DNA of 64,000 bases. It comes from Cymbidium sinense (Eukaryota; Streptophyta; Magnoliopsida; Asparagales; Orchidaceae). Location: positions 211,910,982 to 211,974,981 of the forward strand of contig CM038215.1 in the NCBI GenBank assembly GCA_021442155.1. The letters run 5' to 3'. The position numbers and the translations under genes are program-made. A model generated the notes under the pieces. It was not told the origin of the DNA, searched no databases, and worked only from the letters and a program-made list of their open reading frames with translations. The number at the start of each line of letters is the position of its first letter. The stretch's first letter is position 1. Positions 48,481 to 60,060 of the stretch are shown piece by piece.

Positions 48481-51400
48481 TTCAAATCTGCCCAAATCAA
48501 AACCAAAGATAAATAACCATTTTACCCTTGGGTCAAAGGGTAACCTATGGATAAATTTATTTGGAATTTGGCGAATTCCTTTCATGGCCACTTGGCATCC
48601 TCCTAGTGGACCACATGGACACTAAGGAGGGTGGTGAACATGACTAATGGGTTTGGGTCAGCCATGACCCAACCCAAGGCCAAACTGACCCCTCCAATCA
48701 AAATTCTCCACTTGGATCACCTCTACACTCATTTAACATAGGTGCACTTCCTATCTTCCACTCCTCTGCCAAAATTAAAGCACATGGAGCTCCTAATAAT
48801 CAAAACAACCTATTCAATCTCCTCAATTTGATCAAAATGGCAAGATGGCTCTCGCCATCCGATCCAATGATGGGGAGATATACTCCCCCTCATTCCCACT
48901 CAAACTAACTTCCTTGCATTCGATTGAGCTCAGAGGATCAAAGGCAATCTTCTCCAAGTTTCCCAAGCATTCCCAAGCTCCTTTGAATTTCCCTCTCTCA
49001 ATTTTCTTCATAAAAATAAGGGAGGCTTAAGGAATTTCCAAGTCATTCAATTCTTAACCAAATCCCAATTCATTTTGCAAGCACTATCAAAGAAGCAAGT
49101 TGGGCTCTCCAAAAGCAAATCCCAAGTCTCCAAGCCATGGGAAGGGGGATTGCGATCAAAGCCGCAAGCCATTAGAGGAGAACTTGGTCAATTGGAAGAT
49201 CCACTTCAAATCAAGGTTCAAAACTTTCAACAGAGCTTTGTCTCCATTAGACGAAGCTACCTCCTTTGTTGGAAGCGCCGGTGATAGCCTTCGATGAGGT
49301 ATTGCTAAAACCGATCCTCCATTTAAAAAATGCTTGGTCCTTTATGATGGGAATTGTCATCCCATTAAAATCAAGCCATTGGATGTTCTTCCCTACACAT
49401 CTTGATGGTGTGGGGTGAATCCTAGCCTAATCCAAGCTTAGGCGAGCTCGGATCAAGCCATGGAGGATGGACGGCCTCCGTCTCCCGTAGCTTAAGCAGG
49501 GATGAATCATGGGTCGTCCATCTTGCATGTTTTGGATGGATGGCCCTAATTAAAATGCATTAGATCTCTGATTTAAATCCTTTAAAATCACGGGTTTAAT
49601 CCTGGCCGTCTGATCCTTGATTGGATGGCCCAGGGAAAAGCGAGTTGTGTCACCGGCTGATGCGGCACATGATGTGACAACTTAAATAACCAATCCTGTC
49701 ACACCACATGGAAAGCGCATGCCGCGTCAGCAGCCCACATGGCGCCAATAGGATTAGTTAATTAATTAGGTCATTTAATTGCCTATTAATCACTAAAACT
49801 TTATAAATTTATAACTAAATATAAAAAAATTCAAAAAATATAAATGAGGGCTCATTTTAAAGATAATTCAGAGGGGAATCCAATAAAATTATTTCTAATT
49901 AATTTTGAATAGTGAATTTTCCTTAATTAAGGTTTAATTAAATTATATAATTAATTAGTTCCAAATTTCACAGACGTGTTTAGTGGAAGACTTCTGATTC
50001 CCCTAATTTTCTTAAGATTTATTAATGAGTTAATTTGGAAAGTTAATTAATGAACCCTTAATCACCCCTTATATAATTAAGAGTAATTAAACATATGAAT
50101 AGTGCCTTAATCCCTTAATTAAGATAATTAAATATTATTTAAGTAAGAGGGAGATTTATGAAATGGGTTTGGGATATTTTCCCTAATTTATCCCCTAAAC
50201 CCCCTTTCGTCCTTAATCTAAATATAATTAAGGATTAATCCACTAATGATCTACTTAATTAGTCTAATCAAACTCTCAAAATCAATCTGAATTTAATTAA
50301 TCTCTTGCTAAGTAGATCCTTAGCTGTTCAAGAGCCTAAGGTAAGTTTAAGAAAATCATATCCAACCTACATGTGTAGGATGGTTATGAAAGTACTTAAT
50401 TAAACCCTTTATTTCTTAGGAGCATTGCTAATTTAAATTCCATGTGGTTGCATATCATATGTTGGCTCATAATTGTTAGGTTAATTATGTTAAAGTGGTG
50501 TAGGAAAGGGATAATTAATGGATTTAATTCACACCTTAACCTAAATGAAACATAAAATCAATCTAATTGTTCTAAAATTAAACTAAACCAACTCACACAT
50601 GGGGAAATGGGTTAGGACCAGCAAACTCTTTTCACATTTTCTAAGTCAAATCAAAATCAAAAATAAAAGACTCTTTAAGAATTTTGATTCACTTTGAATA
50701 ATCTTATCTTATAGGATTATCCTTAAGAATTAATTAGGGTGAATGAAGTTACATGCTTACATCACTTTATTTCTTTCCAAGCATGCTAAATGTTGTATTC
50801 CATATGAAATCATGCATTCATGTCTTTTAAAAAAAATCAATTAAAATAAAATATTTTCTTTATGTCAAATTGCATGTTTTGGCTAAAGTAAGAATATGAG
50901 TGGCTATTATCACTATTAAATTAAAAATTATTTTCAAAAATCTATAAATCAAAGACTACAAATGAAGGTATGCTACTTATAACTACTTATAAGCTTGCAT
51001 GTGATTATAGCATAAAATGGGTTATGTGACTTTCTTCTTTTCTCTTAACATGGATTTGAATAGGATTTGTAAAGTATATAGTTCATTTGAAAAGAACATA
51101 ACACTTGCTTAAATCCATTCCTATCCACTTCTATGTTATGACTTAAGAAGGATCTTCACATTTACACATGTAAATTGCATAACCAAATCAAACACACAAA
51201 ATATTTTGCATGATTGTTCTTCCATTAATTTCTTTTTGTACATACACATGTATTTAAGAAAAGTGATATATTAGTCTACATCCTGGGGTTGTGATGCTTT
51301 AAGTAGCCCCAAGTAGGTCATGTACCTTACACCCCTAATGTAGAAAATAATACAGTTGTACTCACTTATGTCTTTCATACATGTAAATGTGCATTTGATT

Positions 51401-52439
51401 AATGGATAAAAGAGTCCCTCTTTTCTACTCAGTAAAAACATGCATTCATGGAATATCCAAATTTTCCTAAACAACATCTCTTAGCATTCATCATCAAAGT
51501 GTGCTAAAGTTTGCACTTGCATGTATAAATATTCCTAGGATCATTCATATGCATGATATACATGTTGGAAAGAAATAAATGGTTGTGTGTTATGTGATAG
51601 TAATTCACCTTAATTAATCCTAAGATGCCTTTCTTATTGAATAAGTTTATTTAGAGCAAATCTAAACTTAGGGTTAATTAAAATACATAATAAGATCACT
51701 AAAGAAAAATCAATAATGAATATACCTTAGAAATTACTTGAGGTAGGGAGGAAAGAGAAGTGCTCTTCTCTTTTCCTCTCTTTACAACATTTAGTAATTA
51801 AATGTAGGTTCATTCAAACCAAATCAAATCAACAAATAAAATTAACAAATCAACTAAACCACTTAAACTAAAACCACCCTTAGAATTGAATCTCTCACAC
51901 TTAGAAAACTCCAACCTTAAAGCCTAGCTAAGACATACCACACAAGCCTTAAATGGCACACACATTAGGCTAAGTCACCATTACTATCTCTATGTTAGGG
52001 CAGTGCATGGTTTGATGTCTGATTTTATTTTGTGGTGCAATATTTTTAGACTAGATGTTAGGTGTAGCTAGACGGATGGTAGGATGATCTTAGTCTAATC
52101 ATTATCTTCAGAGGGATTATGCTTAGTAATAAAATATATAAATGCTTTTGTAGCGTTGCTTATACCCTAAGCATAATCTAAACTAAGACAGGCTTTACCC
52201 ATGTGTAAGTTCAACTTATTCATATACAAGCTTAGGTTGTGTGGTATGTTTAGAAAATCTCCATTTTGCAGGTTTAGTTAGATTTGCTTTTTTCCATTTT
52301 CATGTAATTTTGCAATTAAGATTTGGAATGAAAGTTATGGGGGATTAGGATGAGCATTGTTCATAAGACTAAGTCTTATGCACCATGTGAAGCCTTGGAG
52401 CAAACTACATCCTAACCAACCAAAAGGAAGAAAGAAGTG

Positions 52440-52500
52440 AAGAAAAGAAAGAAACAAAGAAAGAAAGAAAATGAAGAAAGATGAAAGAAGAATGAAGAAT
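52440..52500 (+). repeat. Purine tract (GAAA)n
   Basis: Imperfect AAGAAAG units about 60 bases upstream of the TATA element of LTR C. A shorter purine stretch (AAAAAAAGATGAAGAAG) occupies the same place in copy B. Confidence 0.75.
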
Positions 52501-52559
52501 GAAGACCCCCATAATATGAATTCATTTTAATTATAATTATTCATTTGTAATCCGGGTTG

Positions 52560-52566
52560 TATAAGG
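52560..52566 (+). promoter_or_regulatory. TATA-like element of LTR copy C
   Basis: TATAAGG, followed at once by GGGTAG AGCTCGG CTACCC, a 6-bp stem with a 7-base loop. The module is shared with copies A and B. Confidence 0.65.
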
Positions 52567-54025
52567 GTAGAGCTCGGCTACCCACATTTCTTTTTGGGTT
52601 TGTGCGGTTGCATTAAGACGACATGATTTTCCTAGTTTCTTCTTTGATTAATGAATGGCTTGGATGTGATTAAGCCCTTAGGGAAAATTAAATTTTTTAT
52701 CAAATTAATCAACTCAAAATTAAATTTAACCAACTCATAACCTCACCTAAAGCCTAGGACATAAATCAAGAAATAAAAGATTTAGCAACCCCATAGCTAG
52801 ATGTTGTATGTCTCACATCATGCATAAAAATTATCTTGCTTCACTCTTATTTATGGAGGGCTTCCACCTTTTCCAGAGAACATGGCTTGACCTTTGAGAG
52901 CCATGGTGGAAACACACCTCCTTCTTGCTGATTTTGGCCCATAACCAATTTCTCATGCATTAGACATATGAATCTCATAGCCAATGTCAAATAAATTGTC
53001 CAAAAATCAAAATAAATCTTAACAAAATTTGCATTATATTTAAGTCATTACTCATGACCTACATGATCTAGTCTCTTAGGGAGTATTTTTAAGGACTTAG
53101 TCTCTTTTCTAAATAAACAACAACCTAGCTATCTTGCAAAGTGTATGATTTGCCTACATGTATTTTAAATTGTAGGAGGAGTTAGTTGGCAGCCACCCCT
53201 AGGCAGTTATAATTCTAACAGTCGGGTGATTTATCCTCTCTTGTGGAGGTAAACCAAATACCTCTTTTCTCATTAGATTTAGGTTGTGCTTTGGTCCTCG
53301 CCAAAGCTCCCTAGATTTATGATCTGAGGTTGTTGTTTCCCTTTGCGGGCTACAAGCATAAATCCTCACCTCTTAGGTATTTCTATGATGTTGTATTATG
53401 GAATTATAAGTTCTAGATTTCTAATAAAAATTCAACTCAAACAAATAATTTCTCTTCAAATTTCAAAAATATAAAGCCCAACCATAGGATACTTTGGGAT
53501 GCTTACTAGGCTTCCTAGTATCATGAAGCATCCCCTACTCATCTTCTTTTGGTTTTGATAATAACTCCCTTCTTTTGATCAATCCCACTTGATCTTCCAA
53601 AAATAACCAATTTGTTGATAGTCCTACCATCGAAATCTTTGGAGACAATGATCATTTACCTTAATCAATAGTATTCTTAAGGAATCTCATTTCTTAAGAT
53701 GTAGTTAACTATGGGGGCTTGCCTCCATTGAGAACTTAATGAACTTGAATTAAAATAAACCCTACTTTACTTTCCATGTAAAGTAGAGGAAGAATCTTTG
53801 GTACAATCGAAGACTCATTATCCTTAAGAGTCTTTATTAGGTGATTAGGTCTATTGTAGGATGGTGACTTTTGTCTCTCGAGAGAGTACATCATTCCTCA
53901 ATGTCATGCCTGATCACCCTAATAAGAATATTTGTGGATCTACGTGGTGTCCCAACATACCAAAATGATTTATTTTTCAAATTCCCCTAAAGAGTTTGAG
54001 AAGTAAAATACACCACAGATTTTTC

Positions 54026-54041
54026 TGGAGACTCTGCTAGG
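54026..54041 (+). promoter_or_regulatory. Primer-binding site of the Ogre-like element
   Basis: TGGAGACTCTGCTAGG, eight bases after the LTR end. It is close to the TGGCGACTC-type site, complementary to tRNA-Arg, described for Ogre/TAT elements. The assignment is from memory and one base differs in the first five. Copies A and B have nothing like it after their ends. Confidence 0.7.
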
Positions 54042-54500
54042 AAAGGTTTCTCTCTCCATCTTTGCTAAATGATTATTGTCTCCAAGTATCGATAGTGAAT
54101 TTGTATTTCATATGAGTCTGAGACTATCATTCTTTTCCATTGATGCTTAGTTTATTTCATTCTTAAGCTACGCTAGCCAACATCCTTTAGGTTTCAGGAC
54201 CTCACTCCATGTAGGTCTTAAAACACCTGTTGGGTTCCCAATAGGTGAAAATAAAAATTCAATAAAAGAGATTATTAAAGATATTCCTCCTTACCATTTC
54301 TATTATAAGGAAAGGTTCATTCCAAAAATAAAGAAGAAATAAATCCTTTATATATCTTTTCAAAAGCACCTTTTTCAAAATGCACATAATAAAATCTTTG
54401 CATAAAAATTTTCATAACTCAACCTCATCTAACAATTTCCATAGTTGTTGTATGTAGGATCTTTTCAAAAATCAAAAGCTAAGAATCATCTTTCAAAAAG
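54042..54500 (+). other. Leader sequence before the hairpin array
   Basis: Non-coding 5' leader. Contains CACCTGTTGGGTTCCCAATAGGTG (54,220-54,244; only its ends quoted as pairing: CACCT with AGGTG and TTGGG with CCCAA), itself a strong hairpin. Confidence 0.6.
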
Positions 54501-54509
54501 TACAAATGA

Positions 54510-56930
54510 ACATCCTCATTTAGTATACCCAATTTATTGAATGAAGATTTCATTTCTAAACAAAATCAAAAATCATCTTTTCAAAAAGCACAAATGAACA
54601 TCCTCATTCAATTTATTGAATGAAGATTCCATCTCCAAATAAAACCAAAATCATCTTTTAAAAAGCACAAATGAACATCCTCATTCAAAATTATTGAATG
54701 AAGATTTCATTTCAAATAAAAGAAAATTCATCTTTCAAAAGCACAAATGAACATCCTCATTCAATATACCCAAATTTATTGAATGAAGATTTCATTTCTA
54801 AACAAAACCAAAAATATCTTTTCAAAAGCTCAAATGAACATCCTCCATCTCCAAATAAAACCAAAATCATCTTTCAAAAAGCACAAATGAACATCCTCAT
54901 CCAAATTTATTGAATGAAGATTTCATTTCCAAATAAAAGCAAAATCATCTTTCAAAAAGCACAAATGAACATTCTCATTCATTATACCCAAAATTTATTG
55001 AATGAAGATTTCATTTCTAAACAAAATCAAAAAATCATCTTTTCAAAAAAAAACACAAATGAACATTCTCATTCAATTTATTGAATGAAGATTCCATCTC
55101 CAAATAAAACCAAAAATCATCTTCTCAAAAAGCACAAATGAACATCCTCATTCAATTTATTGAATGAAGATTTCATTTCCAAATAAAATCATATCATGAC
55201 ATTGAAATCCCATTTCAACATATCTCACATATGTTGAAGTTGGAATTTCTTTCTTTTGAAAAAGTACAAATTTGAAAATAAGCCTCTTCATTCAATATAT
55301 CCAAATATGTTGGATGGAGGTTTTATCTTTCAAATGAAATTACACCATTTGAATTTCCACTCAACACATCCCACATGTGTTAAGTAAGAATTTCTTTCTT
55401 TTAAAAAAGCAATAATCACACATAAAAATTTATCTTTGGAAAATAAAACATGATTAAGAACTCCATTTTGACATACCCAAATTTGTCAAATAAGAGTTTA
55501 ATCCTTCAAAATTGAAAATTGGATTCTATTTAACAGACCATTTTTGTTGAATAGAAACCCCCTCTTTTTCAAAAATTCAAACACATTTGAACTTTATTTA
55601 ACATACCCAAATTTGTTAACTTCCCATTTTCAAAATCAAAAATCAAAGTCAAACACATTTGAATTTTATTTAACATACCCAAATTTGTTAAGTAAAGTTC
55701 CCAGTTTTTTTAAAAAAATCACAAAAATCAAACACATTTGGATTCTTTATTTAGTATACCCAAATTTGTTATGTAAAGATCCTCTTTTCAAAATCATAAA
55801 AAACAAACACATTTAGATTCTTTATTTAGCGTACCCAAATTTTCTAAATAAAGATCCTCTCTTTTCAAATCATAAAAAAATCAAACACATTTGAACTTTA
55901 TTTAACATACCCAAATTTGTTAAGTAAATTTTCCATTTTCAAAAAAAAAAAAAAAAAAAATTCAAACACATTTTAACTTTATTTAACATACCCAAATTTG
56001 TTAAGTAAAGTTCCCTTTTTCAAAATAAAAAAAAATCAAAAATTCAAACACATTTGAACTTTATTTAGCATACCCAAATTTGCTATGTAAAGCTCCCATT
56101 TTCAAAATAAAAAAAATTCAAACACATTTTGAACTTTATTTAACATACCCAAATTTGTTAAGTAAAGTTCCCATTTTCAAAATAAAAAATAAAAAACAAA
56201 CATGTTTGGATTCCTTATTTAGCATACCTAAATTTGCTAAGTAAAGATCCTCTGTTCAAAAACACAAAATTGAAATAAAAATTCAAACACATTGTTGTCT
56301 TTATTTACATACCTAAATTTGCTAAGTAAAGTCTCCATTTTCAAAAATCAAAATAAAAATCCAAACACATTGTTGGCTTTATTTAGCATACACAAATTTG
56401 CTAAGCAAAGTCTCCATTTTCAAAGATCAAAACACAAAAATCAAAACACATTTAGACTTTATTTAGCATACCCAAAATTTGCTAAGTCAAGATCCTCTTT
56501 TCAAAAATCAAAACACAAAACATTTGGACTTTATTTAGCATACACAAATTTGCTAAGTAAAGATTCCATTTCCAAATTCACACATGATTCACATCATGTG
56601 CAAATAAAAGAAGAAGAAAATTATTTTCAAACAACTCATTTAGCATACCCAAATTTGCTAAATGAGTAATCCCCAAAACAAATTCAATTGACCCTTTATT
56701 TTAACATACTCAAATTTGTTAAATAATGGGTCCCCAAACACAAAAATCAAATTCAAATATGAACCAATGGAAGCATCAAAATCTCTTCAAAATATTTGAA
56801 CCCATTTTCAACATACACAAATTTGTTGAAAATGGATTCTAAATTCAAAATCTCTCCAATAAATCCAAAATCTCTCTCATAAATCAATGAGCCCCACTTA
56901 ACATATTCAAATTATTGAGTGTGGGTTCAA
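54510..56930 (+). repeat. Array of about 30 hairpins in the element's 5' leader
   Basis: Roughly 70-80-base units, each holding an inverted repeat around the loop TACCCAAATT or a close variant. In the first third the arms are CATTCAATA and TATTGAATG (for example 54,758-54,785), with an intervening AAAAGCACAAATGAACATCC. Further on the arms change: TTTGACA with TGTCAAA (55,467-55,490), CTATTTAACA with TGTTGAATAG (55,526-55,554), CTTTATTTAACA with TGTTAAGTAAAG (many), CTCATTTAGCA with TGCTAAATGAG (56,635-56,666), CCATTTTCAACA with TGTTGAAAATGG (56,802-56,835). Changes on one arm are matched on the other. Poly(A)-rich spacers separate units. Short frames across it are by-products of the repeat. 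Confidence 0.92.
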
Positions 56931-57045
56931 ATTCTAAATCAAAATTCAAAAAAGTTAGCAAGATACCAAAGCATAAATCTGATTTGAGTTTGTTTTCAAA
57001 AGTTGTAGAATTTCAACTCAATTTTAATCAGTTTCTGTCAAGTTC

Positions 57046-58440
57046 AGTTCAGTTTAAATGGATGCCCGAAACTATGTCTTCACTTTTTCTTTTGGGATGG
57101 ATTTGGCCTTGGATCGGGCCAGCCTCCCACAGATCAACTTTTCCCATCTCATCCACTTTGGCCGAGGGTTTGAAGGGGCCAAGATCACTTGTGATGGGGC
57201 AACCCTCACAAATGTCAGTAGGAGTGTGGTGATTGGTCAGAAGCCAATCATCCATGTTGAGACCGATTGATTTTCCCTCATTGAAGAGGAAGGATGTGGC
57301 GCTCACAGTACAATTTTAGTGAGTACCAATGGTTCCCATTACTACCCCAGTGCAAGCTAGCACCCACTCGTTGGCTTCTTCCAAGGGGAAGGCTCCCCTA
57401 TCTTCAGGGATAGTCTCCCTTACCTATGAGGTAGGGTCTAGTTCTTGTACTGGTCCACCTAGCAAGTCACAATGTCATAACAGGTTCCTCAAGATCAAGC
57501 AACATCATGTGCGCATATCCAAGGAGTTGGAGGTAGTTTCTCAGGTTACAGTAGTGGAGTTACCCAGAATAATTTCTCCTCTGATTACATAGAATAAGTT
57601 TTATCCTCTTCCAGATATGATGAAGAGGAAGATGTTAGGAGGTTTACAATGTCACCTCCACCTACAGTGCAGTATGAGGCTCCTACTAGAGACAGGACGA
57701 GGTCATATCCGACTGGGATAGTTACGCCGAAGTTGGGGCTTATGGATGGTCAAAGTCCAGCAATTTGACTTACAATCATTATCCTCAGCATGGGGAGCAT
57801 ATCGTGAGAGGGCTAGAGGCCCGGTACATGTGACTAGCAGGGAGAGAGGTAAGGTATGCTAGGCCGCCTCCACTCATGGATTTTCTTGATCGATGCATTA
57901 CCCACATCGATCATATTGACATTATTCTGTTGATCGATACTACTCACCATGGGAGGAGGGCTCTCACACAGAGAGAGTCAGTGGTGCCTCCACCATACCA
58001 CTCTACTCCATGCCCACCATCTCCAGTGGAAGTTCAATCTTCCACAGTTCCATCAAAAGCCATGAAGGCATCATCTAGGGAAAAGAAAGCCCCACTGGTG
58101 ATCCGGCTAAGGCCAAGAGATCTCATTCCATCTACATCACACCGGGGAGTAGGCTCCCCTCTTCTTACCGCCATGGTGAGGGAGTGGCGATCTCAAAGCA
58201 TCATAGTCGTGTCACCACCACCACCACAGAAATGATGGGAGAAGCTAGGGAGAAGGAGATAGTTTCCCTCATGAGATCCTTAGACTCCACCCATGAGATG
58301 ATAGCCATGAGCATGTATCCTCCAAGAGCATAGCTCTCACAAGATCTGTTCTAGTAGTAGGAAAGGTTAGATGTATCTGTTCATGAGCATGATCTACGGT
58401 CAACCAGATCATTTGTACGCTTGGACCGCTTGATTATAGA
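57046..58440 (+). pseudogene. Ogre-type ORF1 / region upstream of gag, decayed
   Basis: The GC content rises abruptly after the hairpin array and frames open up. The longest pieces are 57,058-57,270 (70 residues, MDARNYVFTFSFGMDLALDR...), 57,329-57,592 (serine/proline-rich) and 57,876-58,235 (119 residues, proline- and charge-rich, ending in VSPPPPQK). They lie in different frames with stops between, and none contains a family motif I can name. Position between leader and gag, together with the Ogre type of the downstream pol, suggests the extra ORF of that group. It could also be the N-terminal extension of gag. Confidence 0.5.
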
Positions 58441-60060
58441 CAAGATATCTTAGTGAGAAAGAAAAGATAACTAGTGACTAGAGGAAGAAAAGGTTAGCTT
58501 TGATCCCAATGAAGATGATTTGTTGGAATATTCAGCAGAGGTGCATATGGTAGAAACCAAGGGCTCCCTCCTTCAGGAGCAACAGAGTTTGGAAGGTGTT
58601 GCAGTCGAATAGGATGATACTACCTATTCAACCCAACACCTCCTACAACAACTTAAACAGAAGGATGAACAAATTGATAAAATGGGAAAGAGGCTTGAAG
58701 ATTTGCTAGCAGTAGTTTTGGCACTTCAGAATCAAGCCTCAGCAATGCATCCTACTATTATGGAGACCCCTCAGCCTGAGTTACTGCATGTCTTGGATCA
58801 AGCCAAGAGTTCACCTCCGATGGAGCAGGGCAGCACTAGCTTGTATAAAAAGGTAGAGGATAGTACCTCCGTACAAGAAAAGGATATTAAACTCATGGTT
58901 GAGCAACAAGTGAGAGAAGAGTTGGTGCAAGGAGGATCATCATCCAAAGGGACCCTACCAGAGGAATTTGATGTTATCCAATATCCTAAGGGTTTTGTGC
59001 TACCTTCTTTCAAGAGTTTTGATGGCAGCGGGAACCCACGCCAGCACATAGTGCACTTCAAGGCTAGTTGTTGCAACATGAGGCGATGTTATTCTATTTT
59101 ATCGACTTTAGGGCATTGCTTAGTGATTGGTATTGAACTCCCAATAAAGAAAGACTTTTGTTTGAGTTGAGCAACTTTATTAAGAGGTTTGCTAGAGCTC
59201 TGCAATGGGTGACAATGGGCGATCTCATTGTAGCACAATAACACCCTGGTGAGTCTCTCATTGACTATATTCTTAGATGACACAATTTAAGTATGAAATG
59301 CAACCCACAGCTGTCTGAATAACATGCCATTTAAATTCTACTAAAGAATATTCATGGCCCGGCCGCCTTCATGCTTAAAGGTTTTACTATCAAGACATTT
59401 GAGTAGCTAATCAATAAGGTGGCTAGTCTACAAGGAGAGGCCAAATATTTACCTTTAAAAGATTAATCAACAAAGACAAAGCCATAGAAAATCTATAAAA
59501 AGAAGCTAGGGGTAGTAGCAGCATTGGACAAGGGAAAGCAGCCAGCCAGAGAGCAATATGAGAGACCTCGAGCTCCACAGGCAACACTTCCATCTCCTCT
59601 ACCACCGCTTAGACCATCCTATCAGCTGCCACAGTAGCCTTCATGGCCTTCGTCGCCTCCTCCTCAACCATACTTGTAGTAGTGGTACACATACCCGCCA
59701 CTAAGTAGCTTCCATCCACCTACTCTTTTGGATAAACTAAACAAACCTTATTCATTTAAGAGGAGATAGTGGAAAAATCTTTAAGAACCTCTAAAGAAAC
59801 TGATTTTCTACCCAGCCTAGAGCTAAGGGGAAGTGAGCAATGATCCTAACTTTCCCTACCACCACATTCTAGGCCATGCTTTAGAGGATTGCTTTCATTC
59901 AAGGATTGGCTTGAGCATAGCTACAAGACAGGCATCATAGTTATCCCAAAGGAATACTTCCAGTTATGTTAGGGTAATACTTAGGGATACATGCAATCCT
60001 CTCAAAACCAAAGAAGGTTGGGATATTTCTCTATCCTGAACCTCTAAAAAGATTATTTCA
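58441..60060 (+). pseudogene. Gag of the Ogre/TAT element
   Basis: Structural capsid-like protein. An open frame of 162 residues runs 58,682-59,170 and contains a glutamine- and glutamate-rich segment, then the TAT-family gag signature VLPSFKSFDGSGNPRQHIVH at about 58,993-59,055. Following frames, broken by stops, show HPGESLIDYILR (59,241), NIHGPAAFMLKG (59,350), INKVASLQGEAKYLPLKD (59,412-59,465), a proline-rich stretch, and a remnant zinc knuckle PYHHILGHALEDCFHSR near 59,857-59,906 in which the first cysteine is lost. The domain order matches TAT gag. At least ten stops separate the start from the zinc knuckle, so it is non-functional. Confidence 0.8.

Larger units (their letters stand above)
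46556..54017 (+). repeat. 5' LTR, copy C of the Ogre/TAT LTR family
   Basis: Starts TGTTGACCTCACTTTTGGGG, ends AAATACACCACA, length 7,462 bp. Block order: start, word-repeat domain (to about 48,480), a GC-richer island with short frames on both strands (48,560-49,700), an AT-rich middle, TATA-plus-hairpin module near 52,560, and an end block with GTGGTGTCCCAAC. Followed at eight bases by a primer-binding site. The five bases before it are CCATT. Small open frames inside (for example 48,845-49,030) are not conserved in copies A and B and are not genes. Confidence 0.85.

Noticed and set aside
48845..49297. Three short overlapping plus-strand frames in LTR C
   Set aside because: Not conserved in LTR copies A and B, low complexity, no domain.
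54510..56930. CRISPR-like array of regularly spaced repeats
   Set aside because: Plant nuclear context, AT-rich degenerate repeats, spacers that are themselves repetitive, no cas genes; explained as retroelement leader.
57049..57306. Minus-strand frame of 85 codons opposite ORF1
   Set aside because: Shadow of the plus-strand coding remnant; no independent support.
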